Program-made: the position numbers and the translations under genes
The notes under the pieces: model-generated
Told to the model about the DNA's origin: nothing
The model's database searches: none
What the model saw: the letters and a program-made list of their open reading frames with translations, nothing else
NCBI GenBank assembly: GCA_021780395.1
Contig: JAJXYU010000171.1
Location: 1-20,392, forward strand
From: Pseudomonadota bacterium
GTDB taxonomy: Bacteria > Pseudomonadota > Gammaproteobacteria > Steroidobacterales > Steroidobacteraceae
Direction: 5' to 3'
Length of the DNA stretch: 20,392 nt
Shown: positions 8,751 through 15,876 of the stretch, piece by piece
How the letters are laid out: the number at the start of each line of letters is the position of its first letter
Numbering within the stretch: position 1 is the first letter of the stretch

Positions 8751-9764
8751 TCACGTCGCTTTCGACCAGGCGACCGTGGTATCGAGCATGCGGTTCGAGA
8801 ATCCCCATTCGTTGTCGTACCAGGAGCACACCTTCACCAGCGTTCCCTGCATCACCTTGGTCAAGGTCGCATCGTAGGTCGAGGACGCCGGATCGTGGTT
8901 GAAGTCGACCGACACCAGCGGCTTGTCGTTGTACGCGAGCACGCCCTTCAGCGGGCCGGCCGCCGCCTCGCGCACGATCCCGTGGATCTCCTCGACGCTC
9001 GTCGGCCGCGCCGCGACGAACGAAAGGTCGACGATGGAGACGTTGATCGTCGGCACGCGGATCGCGAAACCGTCGAGCTTGCCCTTGAGCTCCGGCAGCA
9101 CCAGGCCGACGGCCGCGGCCGCCCCGGTCTTCGTCGGGATCATCGACATCGTCGCCGATCGCGCACGCCGCAGATCGGTGTGATAGACGTCGGTGAGCAC
9201 CTGATCGTTCGTGTAAGAATGCACCGTGGTCATGACCCCGGAGACGATGCCGATCCTGTCGTTCAGCACCTTGGCGAGCGGCGCGAGACAGTTCGTCGTG
9301 CAGGAGGCGTTCGAGATCACCGTGTGCGCCGGCTTCAGCACGCCGTGGTTCACGCCGTAGACGACGGTCGCGTCGACGTCGTCGCCGCCAGGCGCCGAGA
9401 TCACGACCTTGCGCGCCCCCGCGGCGATGTGCGCGGAGGCCTTCGCCTTGCTCGTGAACAAGCCGGTGCACTCGAGCACGACGTCGACCCCGAGGTCGCG
9501 CCATGGCAGCTTCGTCGGATCCCGCTCGGCGACGACGCGGATGCGGTCGCCGTCGACGACCATCGAGTCCCCGTCGACGCTCACGTCGCCGGGAAATCGG
9601 CCGTGCGCGGTATCGTACTGGGTCAAGTGGGCGTTGGTCTTCGCGTCGCCGAGATCGTTGATCGCGACGATACGCAACTCGGCGGTGCGCTTCGCCTCGT
9701 AGAGCGCGCGCAGAATGTTCCGACCGATGCGTCCGTAGCCGTTGATCGCCACTTTGATTGCCAT
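8751..9764 (-). CDS. gap: Type I glyceraldehyde-3-phosphate dehydrogenase
   Basis: Oxidises glyceraldehyde-3-phosphate to 1,3-bisphosphoglycerate with NAD(P). The 337-residue product begins [21 protein letters not shown], the Rossmann dinucleotide site, and carries the catalytic SNASCTTNC with C155 and the base H182 in [10 protein letters not shown]37 in VAINDL suggests NAD preference. Internal wording such as [19 protein letters not shown] and [10 protein letters not shown] resembles the Gap type common in alpha- and betaproteobacteria rather than enteric GapA; that comparison is from memory. The ATG at 9764 has a GAGG/GGGA ribosome binding site, and the gene starts 13 bp after the tkt stop. 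The same frame stays open upstream through tkt, but that is a shadow. In context it serves glycolysis or gluconeogenesis with tkt, pgk and pyk. Confidence 0.97.
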   Translation of the reverse strand: MAIKVAINGYGRIGRNILRALYEAKRTAELRIVAINDLGDAKTNAHLTQYDTAHGRFPGDVSVDGDSMVVDGDRIRVVAERDPTKLPWRDLGVDVVLECTGLFTSKAKASAHIAAGARKVVISAPGGDDVDATVVYGVNHGVLKPAHTVISNASCTTNCLAPLAKVLNDRIGIVSGVMTTVHSYTNDQVLTDVYHTDLRRARSATMSMIPTKTGAAAAVGLVLPELKGKLDGFAIRVPTINVSIVDLSFVAARPTSVEEIHGIVREAAAGPLKGVLAYNDKPLVSVDFNHDPASSTYDATLTKVMQGTLVKVCSWYDNEWGFSNRMLDTTVAWSKAT

Positions 9765-9777
9765 CGTGTTCCCGTCC

Positions 9778-11811
9778 TCAGTTGGTCTTGTGTCGAGCTG
9801 AATCGCGATCCGATGCCGCGAGCACGGCCTCGATCGCGTTGCGCACTTTCTCGGCCGTGAAACCGAAGTGCTGGAAAAGCTGCTTCGCGGGCGCCGATTC
9901 TCCGAAGCGCTCGATCCCGAGGACCACACCCTCGGATCCGACGTAGCGCCACCACGGCTCGCGAACCCCGGCCTCGACCGCGACGCGCGCGCGCACGTCG
10001 CTCGGCAGGACCGCGCGCCGGTAGGCCTCGTCCTGCCGCTCGAACGCGCTGAGGCAAGGCATCGACACCAGACGCACGCGGCGGCCGCTCGCGGCGACCG
10101 CGCGCACCGCATCGGCGGCGATCGCGACTTCGGAGCCGGTCGCGATCACGATCGCCTCCGGCGGCCCTTCCGGGTCGATCAACACGTATCCGCCGCGGGA
10201 TACCGCGGCGAGCTGCTCGACGCTGCGCGGCTGCGGCGGAACCGCCTGACGCGTGAGCACGAGACAGGTCGGGGTCGCCCGATGCTCGATCGCGGCTCGC
10301 CAGGCGACCGCGGTCTCCGCCGCATCGCACGGCCTCCAGAGCTCGAGCCGCGGAATGATCCGCAGGCTCGCCACGTGCTCGATCGGCTGGTGCGTCGGGC
10401 CGTCCTCGCCGAGCCCGATCGAGTCGTGCGTGTAGACGTAGACGACCCCGAGACCCATCAGCGCCGACATTCGCACCGCGTTGCGGGCGTAGTCCGAGAA
10501 CACGAGAAACGTACCGCCGTACGGGATGAAGCCGCCATGCGCCGCGATGCCATTCATGATCGCGGACATCCCGAATTCGCGGACACCGAAATGGACGTAA
10601 TCGCCGTCCGGCCGATCGGGGCCGAGCGCGACCGAGTCCCGGCGCAGCGTGCCGTTCGATGGCGTGAGGTCCGCCGAGCCGCCGATCAGCTCCGGCAGCG
10701 CGCCGGCGAGCGCGTTCAGCGCCGCCTGCGAGGACTGCCGCGTCGCGGCCGCGGTCGCCTCGGCCTGGGCGCGCGCGACGTGTGCCGCGGCGATTGCCGC
10801 GAATTCGTCGCTCAACGCGCCGTCGAGGCGGCGCACGAGTTCCGCGGCGAGATCGGGATACGCCGTCCGATACGCATCGAAGCGCGCGCGCCATTCGGCC
10901 TCGGCGCGGGCACCCCGCTCGCGCATGTCCCAGGCCGCGCGGATCGGCGCGGGGATCTCGAACGGCGGGTCGGTCCACCCAAGATTCTCGCGCGCGGCCG
11001 CGATCTCCTCGGTGCCGACCGGCTCGCCGTGCATCGACGCACTGCCCTGTTTGTTCGGAGCGCCCCATCCGATCACGGTGCGGCAGCACAGGATCGACGG
11101 GCGGTCGGTGATCGCTCGCGCCGCCGCGAGTGCGGCCTCGATCGCCTCGGAGTCGTGTCCGTCGACGCCTCGCAGCACGTGCCAGCCGTAGGCGTCGAAA
11201 CGCTCGGCGGTGTCGTCGGCAAACCAGCCGCGCACCTTGCCGTCGATCGAGATCCCGTTGTCGTCGTAGACCGCAATCAGCTTGCCGAGCCGCTGCGTGC
11301 CGGCGAACGAGGCCGCTTCGTGCGAGACGCCCTCCATCAGGCAGCCATCCCCGCAGAACACGTAGGTATGGTGGTCGATGACCTCGTGGCCGGGTCGATT
11401 GAACCGCGCCGCGAGCGAACGCTCGGCGAGCGCCATGCCGACCGCGTTCGCGAACCCCTGGCCGAGCGGTCCGGTCGTCGTCTCGATGCCGATCGCGGGA
11501 TCCCGTTCGGGATGTCCCGGGGTCTTCGAGTGGAACTGGCGAAACTGGCGCAGATCGTCGGTCGTGAGCGGGTAGCCGGTCAGGTGCAGCACCGCGTACA
11601 GCAGCATCGACGCGTGCCCGTTCGACAGCACGAACCGATCGCGGTTCCACCATCCGGGATTCGCGGGGTTGTAGCGCAACACGCTTCGCCACAGCACTTC
11701 GGCGATGTCCGCCATGCCCATCGGTGCGCCCGGATGCCCGGACTTCGCCTGCTGCACGGCGTCCATCGCCAAGACTCGGATCGCATTGGCAAGCTGTCGG
11801 CGGGTGGGCAT
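9778..11811 (-). CDS. tkt: Transketolase
   Basis: Thiamine-diphosphate enzyme that moves two-carbon units between sugar phosphates in the pentose phosphate or Calvin cycle. The 677-residue product (E. coli TktA 663) is collinear with the family: [18 protein letters not shown] with H26, LSNGHASML with H66, H100 in TPGHPE, the ThDP motif GDGCLMEG (154-161) through YDDNGIS (182-188), catalytic E412 in FGVREFGM, and [16 protein letters not shown]. The start is the ATG at 11811 ([19 protein letters not shown]), matching E. coli; the 50-residue open extension upstream does not look coding. It is the first gene of the leftward run tkt-gap-pgk-pyk-moxR-VWA and has a plausible promoter (TTGCTG-17-GACAAT) just upstream. 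No RuBisCO or phosphoribulokinase is seen, so a Calvin role has no support here. Confidence 0.97.
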   Translation of the reverse strand: MPTRRQLANAIRVLAMDAVQQAKSGHPGAPMGMADIAEVLWRSVLRYNPANPGWWNRDRFVLSNGHASMLLYAVLHLTGYPLTTDDLRQFRQFHSKTPGHPERDPAIGIETTTGPLGQGFANAVGMALAERSLAARFNRPGHEVIDHHTYVFCGDGCLMEGVSHEAASFAGTQRLGKLIAVYDDNGISIDGKVRGWFADDTAERFDAYGWHVLRGVDGHDSEAIEAALAAARAITDRPSILCCRTVIGWGAPNKQGSASMHGEPVGTEEIAAARENLGWTDPPFEIPAPIRAAWDMRERGARAEAEWRARFDAYRTAYPDLAAELVRRLDGALSDEFAAIAAAHVARAQAEATAAATRQSSQAALNALAGALPELIGGSADLTPSNGTLRRDSVALGPDRPDGDYVHFGVREFGMSAIMNGIAAHGGFIPYGGTFLVFSDYARNAVRMSALMGLGVVYVYTHDSIGLGEDGPTHQPIEHVASLRIIPRLELWRPCDAAETAVAWRAAIEHRATPTCLVLTRQAVPPQPRSVEQLAAVSRGGYVLIDPEGPPEAIVIATGSEVAIAADAVRAVAASGRRVRLVSMPCLSAFERQDEAYRRAVLPSDVRARVAVEAGVREPWWRYVGSEGVVLGIERFGESAPAKQLFQHFGFTAEKVRNAIEAVLAASDRDSARHKTN

Positions 11812-11846
11812 GAGGCTTCGGGTTTCGTGACGTGGTCGGGGGCGCC

Positions 11847-11875
11847 ATTGTCCCCGATGCGGCCGCCGCCAGCAA
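11847..11875 (-). promoter_or_regulatory. Candidate promoter for the tkt-gap-pgk-pyk operon
   Basis: On the minus strand TTGCTG (11870-11875) and GACAAT (11847-11852) are separated by 17 bases, an acceptable sigma-70 -35/-10 pair. Transcription would begin near 11840, leaving a leader of about 30 bases before the tkt ATG at 11811. This is motif matching only; the -35 element is weak. Confidence 0.4.
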
Positions 11876-11923
11876 CGCCGGGCGGGCGGCGGGAGCGGTC
11901 GCTCGCGCGGGCATGCCGGCTTA

Positions 11924-11952
11924 TGTGCACTGGATTCACGCGCGCCTATGAT
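11924..11952 (+). promoter_or_regulatory. Candidate promoter for cpdA (distal)
   Basis: TGTGCA (11924-11929) and TATGAT (11947-11952) are 17 bases apart on the plus strand; the -10 matches five of six consensus bases, the -35 only three. It would give a leader of about 37 bases. A second -10-like hexamer, TAGAAT at 11984-11989, lies so close to the ATG that it would make a leaderless transcript. Which one is used cannot be decided from the sequence. Confidence 0.35.
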
Positions 11953-11995
11953 CCAGTTCACCGTCGGCGGGCACGCCGCTTGTTAGAATTCCGCC

Positions 11996-12769
11996 ATGTT
12001 CGTGCTCCAGATCACCGACCCGCACCTCTACGGCCGCGCGGATCGGAAATTGCGTGGCGTCGCCACCGACGAGAGTCTGCGCGCGGTGCTCGATGCCGCC
12101 CTCGCGCGCTATCCGGATTACGGTGCGCTGCTGGTCACCGGCGATCTCGTCCAGGACGACCCCTCGGGGTACGCACGCTTTCGCACCGCATGCCGCGACC
12201 TCGAGAAGCCCGTGCTCTGCATTCCCGGAAACCACGACGACCCCACGGAGATGGCACGTGAACTCGCCGCCGCTCCGTTCCAGTTCGGCGGAGCGCACTC
12301 GATCGGCGGCTGGCGAATCGTGATGCTCGACAGCTCCGCCGCCGGCGACGTCGGCGGCCGGCTCGGCGACTCGGAGCTCGCGAGACTCGACGAGGAACTC
12401 GCGCGCACGACGGGGCCCGCGCTGCTGTGTCTGCACCATCAGCCGATCCCGATGGGCAGCCGCTGGCTCGACGAGATCGGGTTGCGGGATGCCGCCGAGT
12501 TCTGGCGGGTCGTCGACGCGCACGCGAACGTGCGCGGCGTCGCCTGGGGTCACGTCCACCAGTCGTTCGACGGTCGGCGCGGATCGGTGCGCCTGTTCGC
12601 GACCCCGTCGACCGGCGCGCAGTTCGTGCCGGCGAGCGATCGCTTCACGATCGACGATCGCCCGCCGGCGTTCCGCCACTTCGAACTCGGCTCCGACGGG
12701 CGGATCCTGTCGCGCGTGCACTGGGTCGAGGCGCCCGCTCGCGCCGTCTCGGCCGCTGCCGCCGGTTAG
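11996..12769 (+). CDS. cpdA: 3',5'-cyclic AMP phosphodiesterase CpdA (metallophosphoesterase)
   Basis: A 257-residue class III cyclic-nucleotide phosphodiesterase, which hydrolyses cAMP to AMP in the cytoplasm using a two-metal centre. The full metallophosphoesterase ligand set is present in order: D8 and H10 in ITDPHLY, D50 in GDLVQD, N79 and H80 in GNHDD, H147/H148 in LHHQP, and H186 and H188 in GHVHQ. The short, standard start MFVLQITDPHLY supports the ATG at 11996, although no Shine-Dalgarno sequence precedes it. It is transcribed away from tkt across a 184-bp gap and converges with the CpxP-like gene 22 bp downstream. CpdA rather than another metallophosphoesterase is inferred from overall length and motif spacing; substrate cannot be read from the sequence alone. 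Confidence 0.85.
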   Translation: MFVLQITDPHLYGRADRKLRGVATDESLRAVLDAALARYPDYGALLVTGDLVQDDPSGYARFRTACRDLEKPVLCIPGNHDDPTEMARELAAAPFQFGGAHSIGGWRIVMLDSSAAGDVGGRLGDSELARLDEELARTTGPALLCLHHQPIPMGSRWLDEIGLRDAAEFWRVVDAHANVRGVAWGHVHQSFDGRRGSVRLFATPSTGAQFVPASDRFTIDDRPPAFRHFELGSDGRILSRVHWVEAPARAVSAAAAG

Positions 12770-12791
12770 CGCCGGGCGGCCGCGTCGCTCC

Positions 12792-13463
12792 TCAGCGCGT
12801 GATCGGCGGCCGGGCGACGCGGCCCGCGCCAGCGCCAGCGCAGCGGCGCATCGCCTCCCGTCGCGCGTTCCAGCGCGCGAGCGTCGCTTTCTGCCCGGGC
12901 GTGAGCAAACGGTAGAATTTCGCGCGCGTTTCGCCGCGCAACATCACCCCTTGCGAAAATAACGCCCCGTTCGCGCGACTCACGTGCGCGAGCAGCTGCG
13001 CATAAGTCGGCGCGTCCGGGTTCGCCGCGCGCAGTTGCGCCGCGTTGGCGCGCATCTGCCGATGGATTCGACGCTGCGCGTCGCGTCCGTCACGCCAGAT
13101 CGCGCGTGCGGACTCGCGCTGCGTCGCGGTCAGCTGCAGGCCGCGCGCGATCCGGACCCACGGTCGCGGTCGATGCCGGCGACCCGCCTCCGGCCCGAGC
13201 GGCCGCTGAATCACGATCCACTCGGTCGCGCCGCGCGCATCCCACCGGCCGCGCCTCCACGGCCCTTGCATCCAGGGCCCCGGCATCCACGGCCCCGGAC
13301 CGTTCGGGCGCCCTTGGGCGGGCGGTCCGCCGCCCGTCGCTGGCGCCGGCGTCACCGCAGACTCCGTCGCGGCTCGCGCGTTCCGCGGACCGGCGCTGCC
13401 GAGCGCGACCGCGGCGAGCGCGACCACACCCGCCGCTCTCGCGATTCGAATCGGGTACTTCAT
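12792..13463 (-). CDS. Secreted Spy/CpxP-like (LTXXQ) protein
   Basis: A 223-residue exported protein. Residues 1-31 form a signal peptide (positively charged MKYPIRIARA, a hydrophobic core VVALAAVAL, and a likely cleavage after ARA). Residues 32-105 are Pro/Gly/Trp-rich, including three tandem xxGPW units at 55-69. The C-terminal half is helical and strongly basic with two LTXXQ motifs, LTATQ (111-115) and LTPGQ (187-191), the hallmark of the CpxP/Spy periplasmic chaperone family. A single cysteine, C208, lies near the end. The ATG at 13463 has a strong ribosome binding site (GAGGAGG). It is divergent from a CpxR/CpxA-type pair across 237 bp containing CpxR-box-like sites, the same arrangement as cpxP-cpxRA in E. 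coli. A role as an envelope stress sensor or chaperone feeding back on the kinase is inferred. The Pro/Gly/Trp-rich linker is not part of classic CpxP. Confidence 0.82.
   Translation of the reverse strand: MKYPIRIARAAGVVALAAVALGSAGPRNARAATESAVTPAPATGGGPPAQGRPNGPGPWMPGPWMQGPWRRGRWDARGATEWIVIQRPLGPEAGRRHRPRPWVRIARGLQLTATQRESARAIWRDGRDAQRRIHRQMRANAAQLRAANPDAPTYAQLLAHVSRANGALFSQGVMLRGETRAKFYRLLTPGQKATLARWNARREAMRRCAGAGAGRVARPPITR
13257..13301 (-). repeat. Three tandem 15-bp units in the CpxP-like gene
   Basis: Three consecutive 15-bp units encode a five-residue xxGPW motif (GPGPW, MPGPW, MQGPW at protein residues 55-69). The units differ by a few bases each, so they look like an old in-frame expansion. 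They make the Pro/Gly/Trp-rich linker behind the signal peptide. Confidence 0.7.
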
Positions 13464-13557
13464 GCTGCAATCCTCCTCAAGCGTCGCTCGATCGACGTTC
13501 GCGAGGCAGTCTAGGCGCGTCGTGCGTGAACGAGTGTCGTCGGCAGCGCAAGGATCG

Positions 13558-13572
13558 GCAAAGTTCTGTGAA
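13558..13572 (+). promoter_or_regulatory. CpxR-box-like site 1
   Basis: The 15 bases read GCAAA-N5-GTGAA, close to the E. coli CpxR box GTAAA-N5-GTAAA, with the same 5-5-5 spacing. It lies in the divergent region, 95 bases upstream of the CpxP-like start and 129 upstream of the cpxR start. It is repeated as site 2 exactly 41 bp further on in the same orientation. Confidence 0.6.
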
Positions 13573-13598
13573 CCGCCGGCCCGCACGCGCACGGCTGT

Positions 13599-13613
13599 GC
13601 AAAGAATTGTGAA
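13599..13613 (+). promoter_or_regulatory. CpxR-box-like site 2
   Basis: A second GCAAA-N5-GTGAA element, sharing both outer pentamers with site 1 while the middle five bases differ. The 41-bp start-to-start distance is close to four helical turns, so both sites would face the same side of the DNA. It is a candidate operator for autoregulation of cpxRA and for control of the divergent CpxP-like gene. Confidence 0.6.
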
Positions 13614-13614
13614 T

Positions 13615-13646
13615 CCGGGCCGCCGACTCGGGCCCCGGCGGCCCGG
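13615..13646. repeat. Perfect 10-bp inverted repeat with 12-base spacer
   Basis: Arms CCGGGCCGCC (13615-13624) and GGCGGCCCGG (13637-13646) are exact reverse complements. The element begins one base after CpxR-box-like site 2 and ends 54 bases before the cpxR ATG. It has no T-run, so it is not a standard terminator; it could be a leader hairpin or a second operator. Confidence 0.7.
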
Positions 13647-13700
13647 GCTGTGCCAGAGTATGGCCCCGGGATCGGTCGACACCGGAGGGTTTGGCGCGAG

Positions 13701-14432
13701 ATGAGTGCGAACGGCGCAATGTCGGTCGAGAGCGGCGTCGCGCGCGTGCTGCTCGTGGACGACGATCGCGAGCTGTGCCAGATGCTCACCGAGTACCTGA
13801 GCGGCGAGCGCTTCGACGTGACCAGCGTGCACGACGGCGGCGAGGCCCTGCGCGCGCTCGGCAAGCACGACTTCGACATCGTGATCCTCGACGTGATGCT
13901 GCCGAGCATCAGCGGCTTCGACGTGCTGCGCGAACTCGGCGCAGCGCGACCCACCCCGATCCTGATGCTGACCGCGCGGGGTGACGACGTCGATCGTATC
14001 GTCGGACTCGAACTCGGTGCCGACGACTATCTCGGCAAGCCCTTCAATCCGCGCGAACTCGTCGCCCGGCTGCGAGCGATCCTGCGCCGCGCCACGCTTC
14101 GCGCCCCCCGCGCGGGCCTCCCCGAGACGCTCGACGTGGGACCGATTTCGCTGCACTCGGGGACGCATCAGGTGCGCGTCGACGGCAGACCCGTGCCGCT
14201 GACGGGCGCGGAGTTCCGCGTGCTCGAGCTGCTGATGCGCTCGTCGGGCCAGGTGATCTCGCGCGAGGCGCTGACCGAGCAGGCCCTCGGCCGCAAGCTG
14301 GTGCCATACGATCGCAGCATCGACACGCACATCAGCAACCTGCGCCGCAAGCTCGATCTCGAGAAGAGCACGAACCCCGGAATCCGCAATGTCCGCGGCT
14401 CGGGCTACATGCTCACGATCGCCGAGGCCTAG
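13701..14432 (+). CDS. cpxR: Response regulator, OmpR/PhoB family, CpxR-type
   Basis: A 243-residue two-component response regulator. The receiver has the acidic triad D20-D22, phospho-acceptor D64 (VILDVMLP), T91 and K113 (GKPF). The C-terminal winged helix (about 140-240) carries LTGAEFRVLELL, the recognition-helix region and GSGYML. The stretch from GQVISREALTEQ through PYDRSIDTHISNLRRKL is very like E. coli CpxR, where the corresponding text is GQVVSREHLSQEVLGKRLTP and DMHISNLRRKL. The ATG at 13701 was chosen because of GGAGGG at 13684-13689; ATG at 13719 would also keep the receiver intact. It abuts the kinase gene directly (TAG then ATG, no gap). Together with the divergent CpxP-like gene it looks like an envelope stress system that regulates itself. 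Confidence 0.85.
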   Translation: MSANGAMSVESGVARVLLVDDDRELCQMLTEYLSGERFDVTSVHDGGEALRALGKHDFDIVILDVMLPSISGFDVLRELGAARPTPILMLTARGDDVDRIVGLELGADDYLGKPFNPRELVARLRAILRRATLRAPRAGLPETLDVGPISLHSGTHQVRVDGRPVPLTGAEFRVLELLMRSSGQVISREALTEQALGRKLVPYDRSIDTHISNLRRKLDLEKSTNPGIRNVRGSGYMLTIAEA

Positions 14433-15830
14433 ATGTTCGTCCGGATCTTCGTGCTGTTCTGGCTGTCGATGGCGATCATCGCCGGCGGCAGCATCGCGAT
14501 CACCGATGCGATCGCGACGCGGGAATTCGAGTCGCACGAGTGGCAGCGGCATGCGCCGGTCGCAATGGCCGCTGCCGACGCGCTCGCGAACGGCGGACTC
14601 GCGCGGCTGCGCTCGTGGCTCGCCGCGAACGAACATCGCGTTCCGGGGCACGACCTGTTCATCGTCGGCCCCGACGGCAAGGACATCCTCGGTCGCCGGC
14701 TGTCGCCGCCGGCAAGCCGACGGCTGCAGATCGGCCGGCGCTCGGCGCAGATCGCCGCCGATCAGCGCCGCGACGGCAACGGGCCTCGCGTCGAGATACG
14801 GCCGATGCGACCCTGGCCCCGGCTGGTCGGCGCGGACGGGGCCGCGTACGCGATCCTGGTGGTCCCGCGACGCTCGATGCTGTTCGGTGCGTTCGCGCTT
14901 CCCGGCATTCCGCCGGCGGTGCTCGCGATCGCGTTGATCGTGAGCGCGATCGCGAGCGGCTGGCTCGCGCGCCACCTGTCTGCGCCGATCCGCCGGATGC
15001 AGGAGGGCGCGCGGGCGCTCGCGTCCGAGAATCCCGCGTCGCGCGTGAGCGTCGGCCTGGACGGTCGCCGCGACGAGCTCGCGGTCCTCGCCCGCGAGTT
15101 CGACGCGATGGCCGACCAGTTGCGCGCGACGCGCGCGGCACGGACCCGACTGCTGCGCGACATCTCGCACGAGCTTCGGTCGCCGCTCGCCCGCATGAGG
15201 GTCGCGGTCGCGCTCGCGCGCCGGTCGCCGCCGGATTCGGCGCGGCAGATCGACCGCATGGAACGCGAGATCGAGCGGCTGGACGCGATGATCGGTCAGG
15301 TACTGAAGCTCGCGCGCCTGCAGGGCGAATCGCCGCGACTCGATCTGGAGCCGGTCGACCTCGGCGAACTGCTGACGGAAGTCGTGCGCGATGCGAACTA
15401 CGAGGCGGCAGCGAAGCGCGGTTCGGTCCGGCTCGTGACCGGCGAACCGGTCGAGGTGTCCGCAAGCCGCGAACTCGTGCGCAGCGCGATCGAGAACGTG
15501 CTGCGCAATGCGATCCGCTACAGTCCCGAGGGCGCGGTGGTCGACGTCGACCTGCAGAGGTTCGAGCGCGGGGGGCGAATCTCGATCCGCGATCACGGAC
15601 CCGGCGTCCCGCCCGCCGACCTGTCGCGCATCTTCGAGCCGTTCTACCGGGTCGCGGAGTCTCGCGACCGCGACAGCGGCGGCGAAGGCATCGGTCTCGC
15701 GATCACCGCGCAGGTACTGCGTGCACACGGCGGCAGCGCGCGCGCGGCCAACCGCCCGGACGGCGGCCTCGAGGTGGCGCTCGAACTGCCGTGGAGGCCG
15801 CCATCCACGGACGAGACGCGGATCGCGTAG
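14433..15830 (+). CDS. cpxA: Sensor histidine kinase, CpxA-type
   Basis: A 465-residue membrane histidine kinase. Layout: transmembrane helix 1 at about 4-24; a periplasmic sensor of about 125 residues; transmembrane helix 2 at about 156-177; HAMP about 178-230; the dimerisation and phospho-acceptor box [14 protein letters not shown] with H246; and the ATPase domain with N-box [12 protein letters not shown] (N355, N359), G1 RDHGPGVP (D387), F-box FEPFYRV and G2 [10 protein letters not shown]. The H-box and the FYR..E.RDR.SGG segment are close to E. coli CpxA. It presumably phosphorylates the regulator immediately upstream, and the sensor domain may be inhibited by the Spy/CpxP-like protein; both are inference. 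The periplasmic part is rich in Arg and not clearly alike to E. coli CpxA by eye. Confidence 0.83.
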   Translation: MFVRIFVLFWLSMAIIAGGSIAITDAIATREFESHEWQRHAPVAMAAADALANGGLARLRSWLAANEHRVPGHDLFIVGPDGKDILGRRLSPPASRRLQIGRRSAQIAADQRRDGNGPRVEIRPMRPWPRLVGADGAAYAILVVPRRSMLFGAFALPGIPPAVLAIALIVSAIASGWLARHLSAPIRRMQEGARALASENPASRVSVGLDGRRDELAVLAREFDAMADQLRATRAARTRLLRDISHELRSPLARMRVAVALARRSPPDSARQIDRMEREIERLDAMIGQVLKLARLQGESPRLDLEPVDLGELLTEVVRDANYEAAAKRGSVRLVTGEPVEVSASRELVRSAIENVLRNAIRYSPEGAVVDVDLQRFERGGRISIRDHGPGVPPADLSRIFEPFYRVAESRDRDSGGEGIGLAITAQVLRAHGGSARAANRPDGGLEVALELPWRPPSTDETRIA

Positions 15831-15846
15831 AGGATTTAGAATCCTC
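15830..15846 (+). promoter_or_regulatory. Short inverted repeat with -10-like TAGAAT ahead of hemL
   Basis: GAGGATT-TAG-AATCCTC is a perfect 7-bp inverted repeat with a 3-base centre, starting on the last base of the cpxA stop codon. It contains TAGAAT (15837-15842), a good -10 hexamer, but no clear -35 sits 16-18 bases upstream. It may be a promoter for hemL, an operator, or a small hairpin; no T-run follows, so it is not a typical terminator. Confidence 0.4.
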
Positions 15847-15876
15847 CGCGATCGACCGACCGCGAGGAGATGCTCG

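Noticed and set aside
11924..11940. A CRP-like site upstream of cpdA (TGTGC then TCACG), tempting because CpdA degrades cAMP.
   Set aside because: The half-sites are separated by 7 bases instead of 6 and each has one mismatch, so the symmetry of a CRP site is broken.
9868..12261. A 797-codon plus-strand open frame over tkt and the start of cpdA.
   Set aside because: It is antisense to transketolase, whose motifs are complete, and it crosses the tkt/cpdA promoter region. It is a GC shadow.
12770..12791. A bidirectional terminator between cpdA and the CpxP-like gene.
   Set aside because: Only 22 bp are available and no stem with a T-run is visible.
13516..13530. A third CpxR-box-like site ending in GTGAA at 13526-13530.
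   Set aside because: The matching upstream pentamer reads CGCGT, which does not resemble GCAAA or GTAAA.
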